Below are positions 10,100-19,621 of a stretch of DNA of 64,000 nt, one piece after another. Made by a program: the position numbers and the translations under genes. The notes beneath the pieces were generated by a model. It saw only the letters and a list, made by a program, of their open reading frames with translations, was not told the origin of the DNA and ran no database searches. The DNA is from Chrysophaeum taylorii (lineage: Eukaryota; Sar; Pelagophyceae; Pelagomonadales; Pelagomonadaceae), in NCBI GenBank assembly GCA_029834535.1, contig JAQMWT010000343.1, positions 1 to 64,000 of the forward strand, in the 5' to 3' direction. The number at the start of each line of letters is the position of its first letter. The first letter of the stretch is position 1.

Positions 10100-11122
10100 A
10101 TGGCGAATCGGCTTCTGATCTTCTGGCTCGAGACGATCGCTGCGGACGTCCCGGCCGACGTACTCCTGGGCCTCGTGGCGACGTGCCGGAGCTTCAAGCT
10201 CGCGTGCGAGACCCTCGCAGGCGAAGCTCGGCTCGCTCGGACCTCTTACCGCCACCGACACCTCGCCCCAGCGCCGCGCTATTTGGTGCTGACGCAACTC
10301 GCGGTGCTCGAGAGATTCCTCTCGACGCGGCGCTCGTCGCCGACCGCGCTGACGGTGCGAAACGGAACGACGGCGGCCGCCTTCTCTCGCTGCTCGCTGC
10401 TCGGTCCGGCGAAAACCGCTCTCGCGCGCGCCGTCGCCGAGAACGTGGTCCCGGGACTCTCGACGGTCACGATCGACGGCAGTTACGTCGGGGATGCGGG
10501 GGGGCTCGAGTTCGCGGCCGCGCTCAGGACGACAAGCGTCACGAGTCTCTCGCTCACCGCCAACGACATCGGCAACGAGGGCGCCGTCGCCATCGCCGCC
10601 GCTCTCGAAACAAACACCCTTCTCCGCGTCCTCGACCTTTCCGACAACAATTTGCGGGCGCGTGCCGCCGCGAGCTTCGCCCGTATGCTTTCCGTCAACT
10701 CGACGCTCCGGGCACTCCACCTGTCCCAAAACCCGTTCGGGGGCGCCCCCAGGCTCCTCGACGCCGCCGGATCCTGCCGTCTGAGTGCGCTCAGTCTCGC
10801 AGTCACGGGGATCGCCGACGTGGGTGCCGCAAAGATCGCGGCAGCGCTCCGCGTGACCTCCTCCCTCGAGTGGCTCAACGTCTCGGGCAACAACATCACG
10901 AACCACGGGGCCCTCGAAATCGCTAAGGCATTGGCCGAAAACACCACGCTCCGCCACCTCGCCCTCCAAGGCAACGTCCTCACCATGCGCGGGGGTCGTG
11001 CTCTGGCCGCTGCCCGCACGAGGCACAACGAACTCTACTCGGACGCGCGACCCCCCATAACGATCGACGTCCTCGATTCCTCCAGACACCGCCTGCGCGC
11101 TAAAAAAACCTCGCGCCTTTAG
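10100..11122 (+). CDS. Leucine-rich repeat protein (ribonuclease-inhibitor type)
   Basis: 340 residues from ATG at 10100 (MANRLLIFWLE). The frame stays open upstream, but that part is antisense to DENR. The first ~45 residues (IAADVPADVLLGLVATCRSF) look like an F-box-type helix pair, though this is weak. From about residue 110 there are roughly six repeats of the NLRC3/ribonuclease-inhibitor type, for example VTSLSLTANDIGNEGAVAIA, LLRVLDLSDNN and LEWLNVSGNNITNHGALEIA. Such proteins are interaction scaffolds; partner and role cannot be read from the sequence. No signal peptide or membrane segment. Confidence 0.8.
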   Translation: MANRLLIFWLETIAADVPADVLLGLVATCRSFKLACETLAGEARLARTSYRHRHLAPAPRYLVLTQLAVLERFLSTRRSSPTALTVRNGTTAAAFSRCSLLGPAKTALARAVAENVVPGLSTVTIDGSYVGDAGGLEFAAALRTTSVTSLSLTANDIGNEGAVAIAAALETNTLLRVLDLSDNNLRARAAASFARMLSVNSTLRALHLSQNPFGGAPRLLDAAGSCRLSALSLAVTGIADVGAAKIAAALRVTSSLEWLNVSGNNITNHGALEIAKALAENTTLRHLALQGNVLTMRGGRALAAARTRHNELYSDARPPITIDVLDSSRHRLRAKKTSRL

Positions 11123-11471
11123 AGAAGCGTCGAGACGACTCCTCGAGAGTATGGTCGAGTCGTCGTCGAAGGGACCCACGAACGAACACGACCAAACGAA
11201 GACCCCTCCCCGATGGTGTCGCGAGATCGCACTTCAAGTTCGCCGAAAGTATAAAAAGTGTCTTGTTTACATTCTTTTATTACTTTTGGCGCCTGCGGTT
11301 GAAGCCGAAGATCACAGTCTATAAAATATTAAGAGCAAAAGAGAGCAGCGCGACGATTAAATTTTGCTGCTGCTGCTGCTCCGCGCGTCTCTCTCTTGAT
11401 GGCAATGATGATGATGATGATGATGTTGATGCTGCTGATGTGAGCAGAAGAGACACGTTTGATAGAGCGCG
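11123..11471 (+). promoter_or_regulatory. Intergenic region with TATA-like boxes upstream of the dehydrogenase fusion
   Basis: 349 bp between the LRR stop and the fusion-gene start. Two A/T-rich boxes stand out in GC-rich surroundings: TATAAAAAG at about 11250 and TATAAAATATT at about 11320, roughly 220 and 150 bp before the ATG at 11472. Just before the ATG there are GCT and GAT trinucleotide runs (11364-11440). Assignment as core promoter is inference. Confidence 0.35.
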
Positions 11472-14400
11472 ATGATGATGAGCTCGCAAAAGAAAGAGTA
11501 CGACTTGGTGGTTTTTGGCGCGACAGGGTTCACGGGGAAGCTCGTCGTGAAGCACTTGGCGATGCACGCGCCGTCGTCCTTAAAATGGGCGATTGGTGGT
11601 CGGCGCGAGGCAGCACTGAAAAGTGTGCACGATTTTCTGGTTGCTGGGTTGTTTCCTTCGCCGTGCTCCGGCATCGTGGTCGGCGACGCGTTGGATAAAG
11701 ACGCGTGTCGGCGGATCGCGTCGTCGTGTAAGTGCGTGCTGACAACGAGCGGCCCGTTCGCCAAGATGGGCGTCGATCTCGTCGCTGCCTGCGCCGAGCT
11801 CGGAACGTCGTACGTCGACATCACCGGCGAAGCTGTTCCGTTCGTGCGAGACTCGATCCAGAGCAACGAGGAGCTGGCCAAGGCGACGGGCGCGAAGATC
11901 GTCCACTGCTGCGGCTACGACAGCGTTCCGTCGGACCTGCTCGCGGCGCTGGCGATCAAGGTGTTGCGCGAGCGACACGGCCAGGTCGCGACAAAATGCG
12001 TCGTCAGCAGCGATCCCTACGCGTCGTCCGGCGGCGTGAGCGGGGGGACGATTGCCTCGGCGGTGGGTATCTTGTCTTACTTGTGGGCGAACAAGCGCGA
12101 GGTGAAGGCCGCCGTCGACTCGGGCGCCCTGTGCGCGAATCCCGCACCCACGTGGCGCTCGGTTGCGAAAGACGTGTTGTGGCTCTTCCTTCCTGGCTAC
12201 GACGCCGACCTCGGGGGGTTTCACTGCGGCTTTGTCATGGCGACCGTCAACGCGAAAATCGTCCGCAGAAGCCGCGAGCTGCTCCGGGACGCCCCGGAGA
12301 TGACCTACAAGGAAGTCATGACTACTGGCGGCTCGATCGGTGGTCTGGTGGTGGCCCTCGTGATCAGCGGAGCGTTGGGCCTTGGATCGCTCGCACTCGC
12401 GTGCGCTCCTCGGCGCCTGCTCGCGGCCGTAGCCCCGCGAGGCGAGGGACCGTCGGCCGCGTCGCGAAACTCGGGCAAGTGGCGGGCCGAGGTCGTCGCG
12501 AGAGGGACCGGCGGCGCTGTCGTGCGCGGCGAGGCCGTCGCACTCCACCAAGATCCGGGATACAAGAGTACCTCGATAATGGCCGCCGAGACGGCCCTCG
12601 CCGTCCTCTCGTCGGATAAGTCGCTCGGCGGCGGCATCTTGACGCCCGCGTGTTTCTCGAGCGCCCTGATGGACCGCCTCGAGAGGCACGGGATTCGTTT
12701 CTCCATCTTTAAAATGTCCTTAGGAGGGACGCAGAGACGCCGTGCCTTTCGTCGGAAAATTATGTTCGTCGTCCTCGCGACCCTCCTCGTCGTCCGCGCG
12801 AGCGAAATCGTCGCGCTGGCGCGGCTCGCGCCCGCGACGATGTTTCTGGCGTGCGCCTTTTGTGTGTTCGCGGTGCGTTCGACCAGAGCGATGGTTGCCG
12901 TTGCGGTCGCCTTGATCTTGGCGTTGGATGTCGTCGGGCCGTCGTCGGTGTGGCGCGTGCCCGCCGCGACGAACTTGAGCGGACAAGTCTGGCTCGTGAC
13001 GGGCATCGACTCGGACCGCGCGGGGATCGTCGAGCTTACCAAGCATTTGGTACGCGCAAACGCCTCGGTTTCTATCGCCTGCCGATCTGTCGTGGCGTGC
13101 GAAACTGCCGTAGCAACTCTTGGGTTGCCGCTCGTCGAGGTCGTCCCAGCACCCCTCGACCTCGCGGATTTGGACTCGGTCGCGTCGTTTTCGCGCGTTT
13201 TCTCGGGGTCCCGCAAGGCCGCCTTGCACGCGCTCGTCCTCAACGCCGATTATCCTTTTGGTGATGGCGCGACCACCAAGCAGGGTCTGGAGATCTCCTT
13301 TGGCGCGACGCACCTGGGAAACGCCTATCTTTATCGACAACTCGAGCCGAGATTGCGGGACCGCGGTCGGGTCGTCGTCGTCGGCTCGGCCGCGCACGCG
13401 CTGGCGATCGATTTCGACCTTTCTGATCTCTACGGGAAGGCGCACGGCGGCGGCTTCTATGGAAGTTTCAAGGCGTATACGACGGCCAAGCTCGCGAATC
13501 TGTACTTCGCCTGGGCAGCAACAACCTCGCCGTCTGCTTGGTCTTCTTCTTCTTCGAAGAAGAAGAGCGACGGCAACCAGAAGAGCAGCCAAGTCGTTGT
13601 CGCGGTCGCTTCGGGATTCGTTCGTGCTTCTTCGTCTTCGAGCGACACGCTGCCGTTGCGGCTCCTCGGGCCCTTCGCGCGCGGCGTGGCCGCCGGGGCC
13701 CGGCCGCTCGTGCGAGCAGCCCTAGACGACGCGGAAAACGTTCGCGGCAAGGTTATCGACGCGATGTCCGTGCCGCGGGACCTCTTCTTCGAAAGGGGGG
13801 TTTGCATGCTCCGACGATGCGACGTCGACGACGCGCTGCGCTTGCAACGCGTCACCGACCGGCTGATCTCCGACTTTCGACGTGGCCTGACGACGACCCA
13901 ACCTAAGAGTGGTGACGTCGACGACGAGGACTCGACCGGGTATTATTATTACGTCGTGTTGACCTGTAGCGTCCTCCTCTTGGCGGGCGGCGCCGCCGCG
14001 CTCGCGAGCATCGTAAAGCGGGAATCGATGACCGGCCCCCCGCCCTGGCTCGAATTCGTCAACTGGGCGTGCCACCTGCCCCTCGTTCACCCCCTCGTCG
14101 ACGGCGGCGCGTGGTGTCTCGGCCTCCTCGCGTGCGCCGCGTGCGCGCCCGTGGCTCTCGTCGCGGGGTTCGTTCGGTGGTTGATGGTCGTCTTTGACTA
14201 CGGAACGCGAGTCGTCGCGCGAAAGCCGACGACGACGGCAGCGGTCGTGATCACGGGATGCGATAGCGGTTTCGGAAAGTTGCTCGCCGTCGAGTTAAGC
14301 GCGCGAGGCTACGCCGTCTTCGCGGGGTGTTATGGCGATCCAAAATTGTTCATCGAAGCCGCGCGCGAAGACGCGACCTCCGTCGACAATCTCCCCAAGG

Positions 14401-15191
14401 CCTTCAAGATGGACGTGACCTCGGATGCGGACGTTTCCGGAGCAGTCGCGCGCGTCAAGGCGTGGCTCGCGCAGGACGACTCGCGCGAGCTGCTGGCCGT
14501 CGTCAACAACGCGGGCGCGGGCGTTTCGGGGCTGCTCGAGTGCCACTCCATCTCAGACCTCGCGCGCAATATCAGCGTCAACTACTTGGGCGTGGCGCGC
14601 GTCACTTGTGCCTTCCTTCCGCTGATCCGGGAGCGCGGATCCGCCAAGCCCCGGATCGTCGTCGTCTCTTCGATGGCCGGCAAGATGGCGTGCCCGACGG
14701 CAGGAGCGTATTGCGCCTCGAAGCATGCTGTCCTCGCGTATGCTGCCGCCTTGCGCATCGAGCTGGAGGCTTTTGGTATTGGTGTCACCACTGTTCTCCC
14801 TACCTTCCATCGCACGCCTATGATCGAGAATACTTACGAGTCCTTCGACCGCACGTGGGCCAAGGCGCCGCCGAGCGTTCGAGAAGCCTACGGCGGCGAG
14901 CCTTTCATCAAAAAGTTGAAGGAAGCGTCCAAGTTGCACGTCGGTCTGCTGATGTGGGATCCGGCGCGCGTCACCGAGACTCTCGTGCGCGTCGTAACCT
15001 CCCGAACCGCGCCGCCTTCCCAAGTCCCAGTCGGAATCGACGCGAGGTACGTTAATCAACTCCTCATTCGCCTCCCCTCCGTGATCTACGAGACTGCCAT
15101 GGCCATCATCAACAGTCGCCTGCGCCGTCAAGTAAAAAAAGCACCTGTGACACCTGTCGCGAGAGAGCTCGACGCCCCCGCCCCTTCTTGA
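11472..15191 (+). CDS. Triple dehydrogenase fusion: saccharopine-dehydrogenase-like + SDR + SDR
   Basis: One uninterrupted 1239-residue frame holding three NAD(P) enzymes. (1) Residues 1-420: SCCPDH-like oxidoreductase, with FGATGFTGKLVVKHL at the nucleotide site and HCCGYDSVPSDLLA; a hydrophobic helix near 295-320 matches this family. (2) After two or three membrane spans (about 430-490), a short-chain dehydrogenase at about 505-800, with a degenerate glycine loop (VTGIDSDRAG) but an intact YTTAK catalytic pair at about 669. (3) After further hydrophobic segments (about 825-920), a classical SDR at about 922-1200, with VVITGCDSGFGK, VNNAGAG and YCASK, closest in style to retinol/hydroxysteroid dehydrogenases. 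Likely a membrane-bound lipid, sterol or retinoid redox enzyme; substrates unknown. The start MMMSSQKKEYDLVV directly precedes the first beta strand, as is normal for SCCPDH. Confidence 0.85.
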   Translation: MMMSSQKKEYDLVVFGATGFTGKLVVKHLAMHAPSSLKWAIGGRREAALKSVHDFLVAGLFPSPCSGIVVGDALDKDACRRIASSCKCVLTTSGPFAKMGVDLVAACAELGTSYVDITGEAVPFVRDSIQSNEELAKATGAKIVHCCGYDSVPSDLLAALAIKVLRERHGQVATKCVVSSDPYASSGGVSGGTIASAVGILSYLWANKREVKAAVDSGALCANPAPTWRSVAKDVLWLFLPGYDADLGGFHCGFVMATVNAKIVRRSRELLRDAPEMTYKEVMTTGGSIGGLVVALVISGALGLGSLALACAPRRLLAAVAPRGEGPSAASRNSGKWRAEVVARGTGGAVVRGEAVALHQDPGYKSTSIMAAETALAVLSSDKSLGGGILTPACFSSALMDRLERHGIRFSIFKMSLGGTQRRRAFRRKIMFVVLATLLVVRASEIVALARLAPATMFLACAFCVFAVRSTRAMVAVAVALILALDVVGPSSVWRVPAATNLSGQVWLVTGIDSDRAGIVELTKHLVRANASVSIACRSVVACETAVATLGLPLVEVVPAPLDLADLDSVASFSRVFSGSRKAALHALVLNADYPFGDGATTKQGLEISFGATHLGNAYLYRQLEPRLRDRGRVVVVGSAAHALAIDFDLSDLYGKAHGGGFYGSFKAYTTAKLANLYFAWAATTSPSAWSSSSSKKKSDGNQKSSQVVVAVASGFVRASSSSSDTLPLRLLGPFARGVAAGARPLVRAALDDAENVRGKVIDAMSVPRDLFFERGVCMLRRCDVDDALRLQRVTDRLISDFRRGLTTTQPKSGDVDDEDSTGYYYYVVLTCSVLLLAGGAAALASIVKRESMTGPPPWLEFVNWACHLPLVHPLVDGGAWCLGLLACAACAPVALVAGFVRWLMVVFDYGTRVVARKPTTTAAVVITGCDSGFGKLLAVELSARGYAVFAGCYGDPKLFIEAAREDATSVDNLPKAFKMDVTSDADVSGAVARVKAWLAQDDSRELLAVVNNAGAGVSGLLECHSISDLARNISVNYLGVARVTCAFLPLIRERGSAKPRIVVVSSMAGKMACPTAGAYCASKHAVLAYAAALRIELEAFGIGVTTVLPTFHRTPMIENTYESFDRTWAKAPPSVREAYGGEPFIKKLKEASKLHVGLLMWDPARVTETLVRVVTSRTAPPSQVPVGIDARYVNQLLIRLPSVIYETAMAIINSRLRRQVKKAPVTPVARELDAPAPS

Positions 15192-15357
15192 AGAAAAATC
15201 GAGAGTGAGTGAGTGAGTGAGTGAGTTCCAACCCATTTCCTCCTGCTGCTGCTGCTGCTGCTTTATGTCGGATCGTCGTCTGGTGATTGACTTATAATTT
15301 GAGAGTTTAATTAAAGATACATACGACGACCGACCGACCCGACCACCATCACCGTCA

Positions 15358-16795
15358 TTAGCCGTAACGCCGCTTGTCGGCGTGAAACACCTGCGGCGGC
15401 GGCGGCGGGCGGCGGTGAAGAGGACGCGGAAGCATCAGGAGCACAAGCGAACGAACCTGGTCGATGGGCGCGGACTCCTGGCGCTTGCGCTCGTTGGCTT
15501 CGAGCTTCTCGCGCTTGCGGGGGCCCATGGCGTCGACGCGCTCGTCGTAGGTCTTTCCGCCTTGACGCCGCAGGAGCGGCGCGTAGGCCGCGTCTAGCTT
15601 GGCGCGGAGAGCAGGTCGGATTTCAACCTAAAAATCATCACGTGTTTCTACGGGAAATAAAATCTCTCACGATCGCGTCGCCCCACGAGAGCATCGTATC
15701 TTGCTGGTGGTCATCATCGGCTTTGATGACGCGGCCGAGGTAGACGTCGAGGTCGACGCGGCGAACGCGCATTCGGAAGAGCTCGTCGCGAGCGTTCGTC
15801 CGCCTTGCCGCGAGCGTGAGGGCGTCGTGGAGAGCTTTTTCGTAGTGGTCGGTGAGACGCGCGAGGGCGTCGGGGGTTGGCGTGGGCGTGAGGGTGTCGA
15901 AGGAGCACGCGTTGAGAACGAGCGGAGCCTCGGACGCCGGAAGGTACTGGGGTCGTCGCGGCGTGTTCCGGACGTCCAACAACGCATCCACGACGTCGGG
16001 CGGCTCGCGTCCCTCGCCGACCAAAAACAGGACGGCGACGACGCAGCGGACCATGTGCCACAAAAAGGCCTGGCCGGTGATCTCAAAGTAGTACGAGCCG
16101 CCGTAGTCGACGATTCGCGCGTCGTATACCACCCGGCGATAATTCTTGACGTGCTCGACGTCCATCTTGCACAAGTTGCGAAAGTCGTGGTCCCCAACCA
16201 GGCGCCGCGCCGCATCGCGCATCGCGTCGACGTCGTAATTGCGCGCCGTTTTCGGGGCCGCGGGGCGAAAGAAGTACCGGTACGTCCTCGCGGCCGCCGA
16301 AAATCGCGCCGAGAATTCGGGCGCGACCGAACGCCAGGCGATTGCTCGGACGTCGGGCGGGAGCACACGGTTTAGGATTTCGCAATAGCTGAGCTCGGCG
16401 ACCCCCGGCTTGACGTGCGCGCCGGGATGTGCGAGGCGCGGCGCGAGCCCGTCCTCGGCCTCCTCTGCTTTCAGCACCGACCGCACGCGCAGGCCTACAA
16501 CCTGTCCCTGCGCCGACACACCGCGGTCGGTCCGGCCGCATCGCGAGTACCGGCACGACTCGCGTCCCTCGATCAGGCAGCACTTCTCGAGCGCGGCGAA
16601 CAGCTGCTTCTCAACCGTCTCCACGCCCCCGACCTCGCGCTGCTCTGCAAACCCGGAATACGCGTCCCCCTCGTACGCAATCCATAGCGCGATGTCGCGC
16701 GCAGCCCACCGACACATCTCGAACTCCTTCTTCATCTTCTTCTTCTTCTTGACTTTGCTGCTGCTGCGAGGGGCGAGGGCTTGCAGCGCGGCCAT
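15358..16795 (-). CDS. PUS3: tRNA pseudouridine(38/39) synthase, three exons
   Basis: Exons (minus): 16795-15671, 15627-15457, 15390-15358; product 442 residues. Introns are 43 nt (GTGAGA...TTTTAG) and 66 nt, both phase 0. Reading straight through the first intron would give an early stop at 15638; splicing instead adds PLLRRQGGKTYDERV and the end VFHADKRRYG, which suits the family's C-terminus. The catalytic motif YSRCGRTDRGVSAQGQV lies at about residues 83-100, with Asp of GRTD as nucleophile. LWIAYEGDAYSGFA is the start of the TruA fold and FLWHMVRC the later core motif. Cys before GRTD and GVSA are typical of PUS3/Deg1, which modifies positions 38/39 of the anticodon arm. A possible upstream coding exon lies at 16818-16958. 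Confidence 0.88.
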
Positions 16796-16817
16796 CTAGT
16801 AAAACGACGTGAGTCAG

Positions 16818-16958
16818 TCACCGCAGGGCCACACCTGCAAAGGGTTGCGTCCCGGTCTCCTTCTTCGCGACCTCGAGGCACACTCCCACCAGCGTTTCCA
16901 GGTCGCCCACGCCACGCAGCGACCTCCCAAGCGCCTCGACATCGCTCTCCTCCACCAT
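16818..16958 (-). CDS. Small ORF, possible upstream exon of PUS3
   Basis: 46-codon minus-strand frame (MVEESDVEALGRSLRG...) directly upstream of the PUS3 ATG and on the same strand. Its composition (acidic/leucine-rich helix) looks coding. A phase-0 GT at 16859 or so and the TTTTACTAG just before the PUS3 ATG could join it to PUS3 through a ~39-nt intron, giving an N-terminal helix as in yeast and human PUS3. It could equally be an upstream ORF or chance. It lies in the 229-bp gap shared with the divergent sulfatase gene. Confidence 0.25.
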   Translation of the reverse strand: MVEESDVEALGRSLRGVGDLETLVGVCLEVAKKETGTQPFAGVALR

Positions 16959-17024
16959 GAGAAGACGATACCCCCCTCGTAGCAGTAGAATACCCTGGTA
17001 GTAGTAGTAGTAGTAGTAGTAAAT

Positions 17025-18581
17025 GTGATCGAAAAAACGATGGTCCAGCTCAAGAACATAGTCGTCGTGTTCGCCGATGACCAGGATTGGGCGCTGGGCG
17101 GGTGGACGCCAATGAACAAGACGGCCAAGCTCGTGGCGGAGTCTGGGGCCATTTTCGCTCACCACTTCGTCAACACTCCGGTTTGTTGTCCGAGTCGCGC
17201 CACCTTGTTGAGCGGCAAGCATTTCCACAACGTCCGCGTGGCCAACCTGAGCGACGGCGGCTGCATGCACGTCGACGAGGGCAAGGTCAACAACTACACG
17301 TTCGCCGCGCTCCTCACGGCGACCTACAACTACGCGATGGCCTACTTTGGCAAACACCTCAACCAGTGTCCGTCGAGACCCCCAAAGGGTTTCGACTGCG
17401 CGACGGGCTGTCGGTGGTTCGCGTACGGCGGCGGCCCCGACAACGATCCTGGCTCGTACGTGAACGCGTCGTTTCATGATTGGGTCGACGGCGCCGAGCA
17501 CCCGATAGACCGGTACCACGCCGCGCCCGGCCTCTACGAGGCAGACCCAAACGGCGAGTTTTCGGGATACACGACATCGATCCTCTTCAACAAGTCGCTC
17601 GCATGGCTCGAGACAACAGCGTCCCAGCCGTTCGGGTTGGTCGTCGGCTCGCGCGCGCCGCACCTTCCCGCGACTCCCGCGCCGTGGTACGCGACGGGCA
17701 CCTGGATCGACGACCTCGAGGCCCCTCGGACCGTCTCGTACAACGCGTCCAAGGCGGACCTCGCCGACCACCACTGGCTCATTGCTCAGCAACCGCCCAT
17801 CACGGATGACCAGGCTGACACGATCGACGACCTTTTCAGGAACCGCTGGAAAACGCTGCTGTCGGTCGACGACGGGATTGACGAGCTCTGGCGACATCTC
17901 GACGACAACACCTACCTCTTCATCACGTCGGACAACGGCTACAACCTGGGTCAGCACCGCTTGCCGTCGTGCAAGATGAACGTTTACGACCACGACATCC
18001 GCGTCCCCCTCGCCGTCCTGGGGCCCGACCTGCGCCGAGGCGTCTTGGCTGACTTCGCATCCGCTCACGTCGACTTGGCGCCCACTATTCTCTCGCTCGC
18101 CGTCGGATCCTCCGCGACGTGCGACTGGTGCGACGGACGCGATCTCTCGGCATCGTTGCTCGTCGCCGGCGACACGTCTTCGAGCGACGACGACCACCCG
18201 GTCCTCGTCGAGTATTACTCCCTCGGTAACATCACGCGCACCGAGCACCTCGTCGACGACACCATGTCCAACACGTATCGGGGCCTCCGCTTCGTTCACT
18301 CGATGACTTACGGCAATTTTCTGTACGCCGAATTCACGAGCCTCGCTGACTGGGATAATTTTCAGGCCGTCACGTTTTTCGAGGCCTTCAACCTCTCGAC
18401 CGACGTCGAGCAGCTTGAGAACATCTATTTTGACCTCCCAGACACCACCAAGCAAGCGCTCGCCGCCCAGCTCGCGAACCTCTCAACACCCTCGGTTAGG
18501 GTATTACAAGTGCAGGCCAGTAAGTTCACCTACTCCCAATCTCTAACCCCAGTAACTTCACCTGGTCCCAGTAAGTCTTAA
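17025..18581 (+). CDS. Sulfatase (N-acetylglucosamine-6-sulfatase-like), 3' end running into a repeat
   Basis: 518-residue frame. Sulfatase signature at about residues 53-63, VCCPSRATLLSG; the first Cys of CxPSR is the one converted to formylglycine. Metal ligands in FADDQDW near the start, and SDNGYNLGQHRL with DIRVPLAVLGP near 305-335, match the GNS/choline-sulfatase branch. It hydrolyses sulfate esters, probably of polysaccharides. No signal peptide is seen before MIEKTMVQL, so an upstream exon may be missing from this model, or the enzyme starts at Met 17040. The last ~25 residues (from about 18506) are encoded by the end of Helitron-derived copy 5, so the native C-terminus has been replaced or the gene is truncated. 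Confidence 0.82.
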   Translation: MIEKTMVQLKNIVVVFADDQDWALGGWTPMNKTAKLVAESGAIFAHHFVNTPVCCPSRATLLSGKHFHNVRVANLSDGGCMHVDEGKVNNYTFAALLTATYNYAMAYFGKHLNQCPSRPPKGFDCATGCRWFAYGGGPDNDPGSYVNASFHDWVDGAEHPIDRYHAAPGLYEADPNGEFSGYTTSILFNKSLAWLETTASQPFGLVVGSRAPHLPATPAPWYATGTWIDDLEAPRTVSYNASKADLADHHWLIAQQPPITDDQADTIDDLFRNRWKTLLSVDDGIDELWRHLDDNTYLFITSDNGYNLGQHRLPSCKMNVYDHDIRVPLAVLGPDLRRGVLADFASAHVDLAPTILSLAVGSSATCDWCDGRDLSASLLVAGDTSSSDDDHPVLVEYYSLGNITRTEHLVDDTMSNTYRGLRFVHSMTYGNFLYAEFTSLADWDNFQAVTFFEAFNLSTDVEQLENIYFDLPDTTKQALAAQLANLSTPSVRVLQVQASKFTYSQSLTPVTSPGPSKS

Positions 18582-19559
18582 CTACTAATCGACAGATGTT
18601 TGTCTGTTTGTTTGTTTGTTTGTTTCATATAAGTTCGCCTGGTCAGTAAGTTCACCTAGCTCACACCAACTCCTTTGAGCTCGTCGCTCTCGCCTCCGCC
18701 AATCTAAGCTGCTTCGATCCGCACGCGCCGCCTACCTTTGAGTGAGTTTACTCAAAAAACCCTTTGCTCTAAAACCCCAGTATGTTCACCTGGTCCCAGT
18801 AAGTTCACCTGGTCACTATATTCACCTATCCCAATCTCAAACCCCAGTTAGTTCACCTGGTCTCAGTAAGTTCACCCACAGTGCGCGTGTAGACGCCGGG
18901 AGGGGGCTTATCGGTATTGCGGAGCACGTGTGAGGTAGGGTGGAGTCGCCGACTCAGAAGAGCATATTCTCGTGTCGTCGAGTCAGAAGAGCATATTCTC
19001 GTGGTTGCCGATCGACAGAGAGCCACGTAGAGCTGGACGTGACAGAAGACGGGCTTGGGCAAGAGGACGCCGACCTCGCGGGGCGTCTGGCCCTGGCTCT
19101 CATTGATCGTTTGGAGTAGGCGGGCCTTAAGGGATACAGGTTGGAGGAGCCTCGGTGACACGACACGATCGATCATGTATCTGGTACCGTTGCAGTGGCC
19201 GTGCGACGGGTCGAGGTTGCGAAGACTTTAAGCTCGCGATCAAAGTCAGCATGCCGTTGGTTGTCAGGGAGTTGAAAACTCGACTATAAAGAGCGAGGCG
19301 TCGTCTTCCGACCCAGCCTAGTCAGCCGAAAAGAACTCCGACGCCTCGTCTCCGGGAAAGGCCGCGGTCATGCGCGCGTTGTCAGCATCGACAACATCGT
19401 TTCGACGGGGCGTGAGAATGGCGCGCTGAAAGAGCCGCCGCGGGTCGTGGAAATAGTCTGCGAGGTCGTCGTAGACGGCTTGGAGGATCACTGTCTGGCT
19501 CTCACGCCTACCTGATCCTTACTCTCGCGCCTACCTGATCCTTACCCTAAATCGAGGGA
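18506..19559 (-). mobile_element. Helitron-derived repeat copy 5 (inverted)
   Basis: Minus-oriented copy. Its shared 3' terminus (ACAAGTGCAGG on the plus strand) begins at 18506 inside the sulfatase reading frame, and its start (ATCGAGGGA) is at 19559. Minus-strand translation shows RVVSPRLL-type and PKPVFCHVQLYVALCRSAT helicase pieces. A CTAACTACTAATCGACAG/TTTG-rich segment (about 18581-18626) is inserted within its tandem-motif region, and part of 18960-19010 is duplicated. Confidence 0.75.
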
Positions 19560-19621
19560 CAAACAGACAGAGAGACAGACAAACAAACAAACAGACAAAC
19601 ATCTGTCGATTAGTAGTTAGG

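Noticed and set aside
16959-18455. Long minus-strand ORF across the sulfatase
   Set aside because: Antisense shadow of the sulfatase gene; only the short part at 16818-16958 beyond it has independent interest.
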